From positions 62,001 to 126,000 of the forward strand of contig CP060767.1 in NCBI GenBank assembly GCA_023205875.1: 64,000 nt of DNA, read 5' to 3'. Of the stretch, positions 62,743 to 64,000 are shown piece by piece (positions within the stretch are counted from its first letter, which is position 1; the number at the start of each line of letters is the position of its first letter). The stretch comes from Chloropicon primus (Eukaryota; Chlorophyta; Chloropicophyceae; Chloropicales; Chloropicaceae). Both the position numbers and the translations under genes were made by a program. Below the pieces are notes generated by a model that ran no database searches, was not told the DNA's origin, and was given only the letters and a program-made list of their open reading frames with translations.

Positions 62743-63512
62743 TCACGCGGTTTTAACGAGATTATTCATGTGCACCGAAGCGAGCTCCGCGTACTTCTTT
62801 GCTGATACTGGAAGAAAATCCTTTTCCTTTTCCGTCAGGTCTCGCATGTATCGAGCTGGCCTTCCTCCCCAAATCTCCCCGCTCGGTATTGTCTTCCCAG
62901 GTGTGAGCAGGGATCCCGCTGCAAGCATGCTCCCTCGGCTCATGACGCAGCCATCCATGACCACGGCACCCATTCCAACAAAGCTCAAGTCTTCCAACGT
63001 GCAACTGTGCTCGACGACGACGAAGACAGAGAACGAGAGGTCAGCTCTCAGGAATCTCAAACACTGCAAGCGCCAGGAGAGGGAAGAATGGGAGAGGGGG
63101 ATGGAGATGGCGCGGCAAAACTTACGCATGGAGCAAGGCCATGTGACCCACAGTGACCTGGTTGCCAATCACCGTTGGCAAGCTGGTTCCTTGAGCATTA
63201 TGTTTCGCGACGTGAATAACAGTGCCATCTTGTATGTTAGTCTCCTCCCCTATCCTGATCTCGTTCACGTCTCCTCGAAGGACCTGTCAGTGCATCAAAA
63301 CGGTGGCCAGGGTCAGTCAAGAGGACGACGGCAATCCAAAACGCAATTCTGTAAGGGCTTACGCAATTGTACCAAACGGAGCTTCCGTTCCCGATGGTCA
63401 CGTCTCCAACAACAGAAGCAGAAGGAGCTAGGAACACTTTCGAGGCGTCGAAGTTTGGCTTGCCGATCCCTTCGAGAGCCCAAGTGGAGAGCCTCCTCCT
63501 TGCGCAAAGCAT
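62743..63512 (-). CDS. Gamma-type carbonic anhydrase (left-handed beta-helix)
   Basis: Exons on the minus strand are 63512..63363, 63283..63126 and 63004..62743. Introns are GTAAGC...TGACAG (79 nt) and GTAAGT...AGCACAG (121 nt), with phases 0 and 2. The product is 189 aa; related plant proteins sit in mitochondrial complex I. Hexapeptide repeats are clear (FLAPSASVVGDVTIGNGSSV, VLRGDVNEIRIGEETNIQDG). Zn-site histidines are kept (VIHVAKH, VGHMALLH). The ending is IPSGEIWGGRPARYMRDLTE. MLCARRRLSTW can act as a mitochondrial presequence. The frame continues up to an acceptor at 63540, and an exon 63873..63721 (MYRFLYAKPLSF) would join in phase to give 249 aa. Confidence 0.87.
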
Positions 63513-63577
63513 CGCGAAGACGGTGCCCCTCTCTGGTGTCTGAGCGAAGCAAAAAAACTAATCAATCAGTCGTCATT

Positions 63578-63645
63578 CCTCGCCAAGGGCACCAAATCCT
63601 TCGAGTTAGGGGTCAGCGGAAAGATCGAGAGACGAAGGTTTCATC
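63578..63645 (-). promoter_or_regulatory. Dispersed promoter-associated element, gamma-CA copy
   Basis: TCCTCGCCAAGGGCACCAAA, TCCTTCGAG, GCGGAAAGATCGAGAGACGA; 66 bases upstream of the ATG at 63512, which favours that start. Confidence 0.65.
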
Positions 63646-63869
63646 TGTATCCCCCTCCCTCGCCCCATCCATCCCAACCGCCCTCCCTTTCCTCCAAGGC
63701 ACGACAGTTACTCCACTCACCTCCCTCCTCTCGCTTTTCCCTGAGGTGCCTCCATCCCATAGACAATTCTTGAGAGGTCGAGCAGAGAGAGGTGAGTTTG
63801 GGTTTGATGGAGAGTTTGAGGGCAGAAGGACGGGAGAGAAGGATAAAGGTTTCGCATATAGGAATCGAT

Positions 63870-63937
63870 ACATCTTACGATCTTTCTTTTAAGCCCTTTC
63901 TCGAACGATTTGGCGTCCTATGGAAGAATTGAGGCTG
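63870..63937 (+). promoter_or_regulatory. Dispersed promoter-associated element, right-end copy
   Basis: TTACGATCTTTCTTTTAAGC, CTTTCTCGAACGATTTGG, CGTCCTATGGAAGAATTG: same block order as the p23 copy, pointing right. Confidence 0.6.
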
Positions 63938-64000
63938 AAACAAAGTCTGTTCTCGTTTCTCGTTTGCGTTTGCTTGGTTGGTGTTTGATGGCAATAGCTA

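Larger units (their letters stand above)
63513..64000. other. Right-end region with two dispersed elements
   Basis: Contains an element at 63578-63645 oriented to the gamma-CA gene and another at about 63870-63937 oriented rightward, presumably to a plus-strand gene outside the window. It also holds a possible alternative first exon of gamma-CA (63873..63721). Confidence 0.5.

Overview
The window is nuclear DNA of a green alga, most likely a small early-diverging (prasinophyte-type) chlorophyte. The main evidence is a photosystem I subunit H gene (psaH, known only from the green lineage), a plastid Mg-chelatase H subunit, a free-standing Cnx1G-type molybdenum-cofactor gene, and UGUAA-like motifs just past many stop codons, which is the chlorophyte poly(A) signal. 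Genes are dense: about 33 on both strands, often tail to tail with 60-200 bases between them. Most have none to three short introns (about 80-380 nt, GT-AG). Arginine codons are strikingly AGG-rich. The species cannot be named from the sequence.

Layout. 1-16900: arogenate dehydrogenase (cut by the left edge), ERCC1, an RWP-RK-like protein, a PWWP-ARID protein, a WD40 protein, cyclase-associated protein, a CAMK-type kinase, a small membrane protein with a 19-nt microexon, ARL16 and the GINS subunit SLD5. 17500-31200: chlH, SPF30, prefoldin 4, prohibitin 2, APC2, psaH and RTF2. 31200-45600: an RRxS-rich protein, an EF-hand protein, a SnAK/CaMKK-like kinase, a circularly permuted tRNA-Glu(UUC) gene, a truncated RPC82/POLR3C-like sequence, EBP2, an ankyrin-type protein, TPR-less SGT1, Cnx1G, a PITAIRE CDK and SF3B4. 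45600-64000: p115/USO1, AP-3 sigma, NOP56, a lumenal glyoxalase-like protein, an ACC-synthase-like aminotransferase, MsrA, katanin p60, cytochrome c heme lyase, p23 and a gamma-carbonic anhydrase.

Two observations stand out. First, at 36386-36476 the 3' half of a tRNA-Glu lies upstream of its 5' half, and together they make a complete cloverleaf; flanking ATGGC/GCCAT sequences can pair and a T5 terminator follows. Second, a roughly 60-bp element (core TCTTTCGAAAGA ... CGCTCGAAAGG ... GGCGTCCTGGTGAGGAT) recurs at least a dozen times, almost always 20-450 bp upstream of a start codon and in a fixed orientation toward the gene. It looks like a family of promoter or 5'-leader sequences.

The genes are mostly housekeeping (DNA repair and replication, splicing, ribosome biogenesis, proteostasis, trafficking, photosynthesis) and do not form one pathway. 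No virus-like element, transposon or CRISPR array was recognised. Coordinates of spliced genes give the outer span, with exon joins in the text. All splice models come from reading consensus sites and frame continuity.
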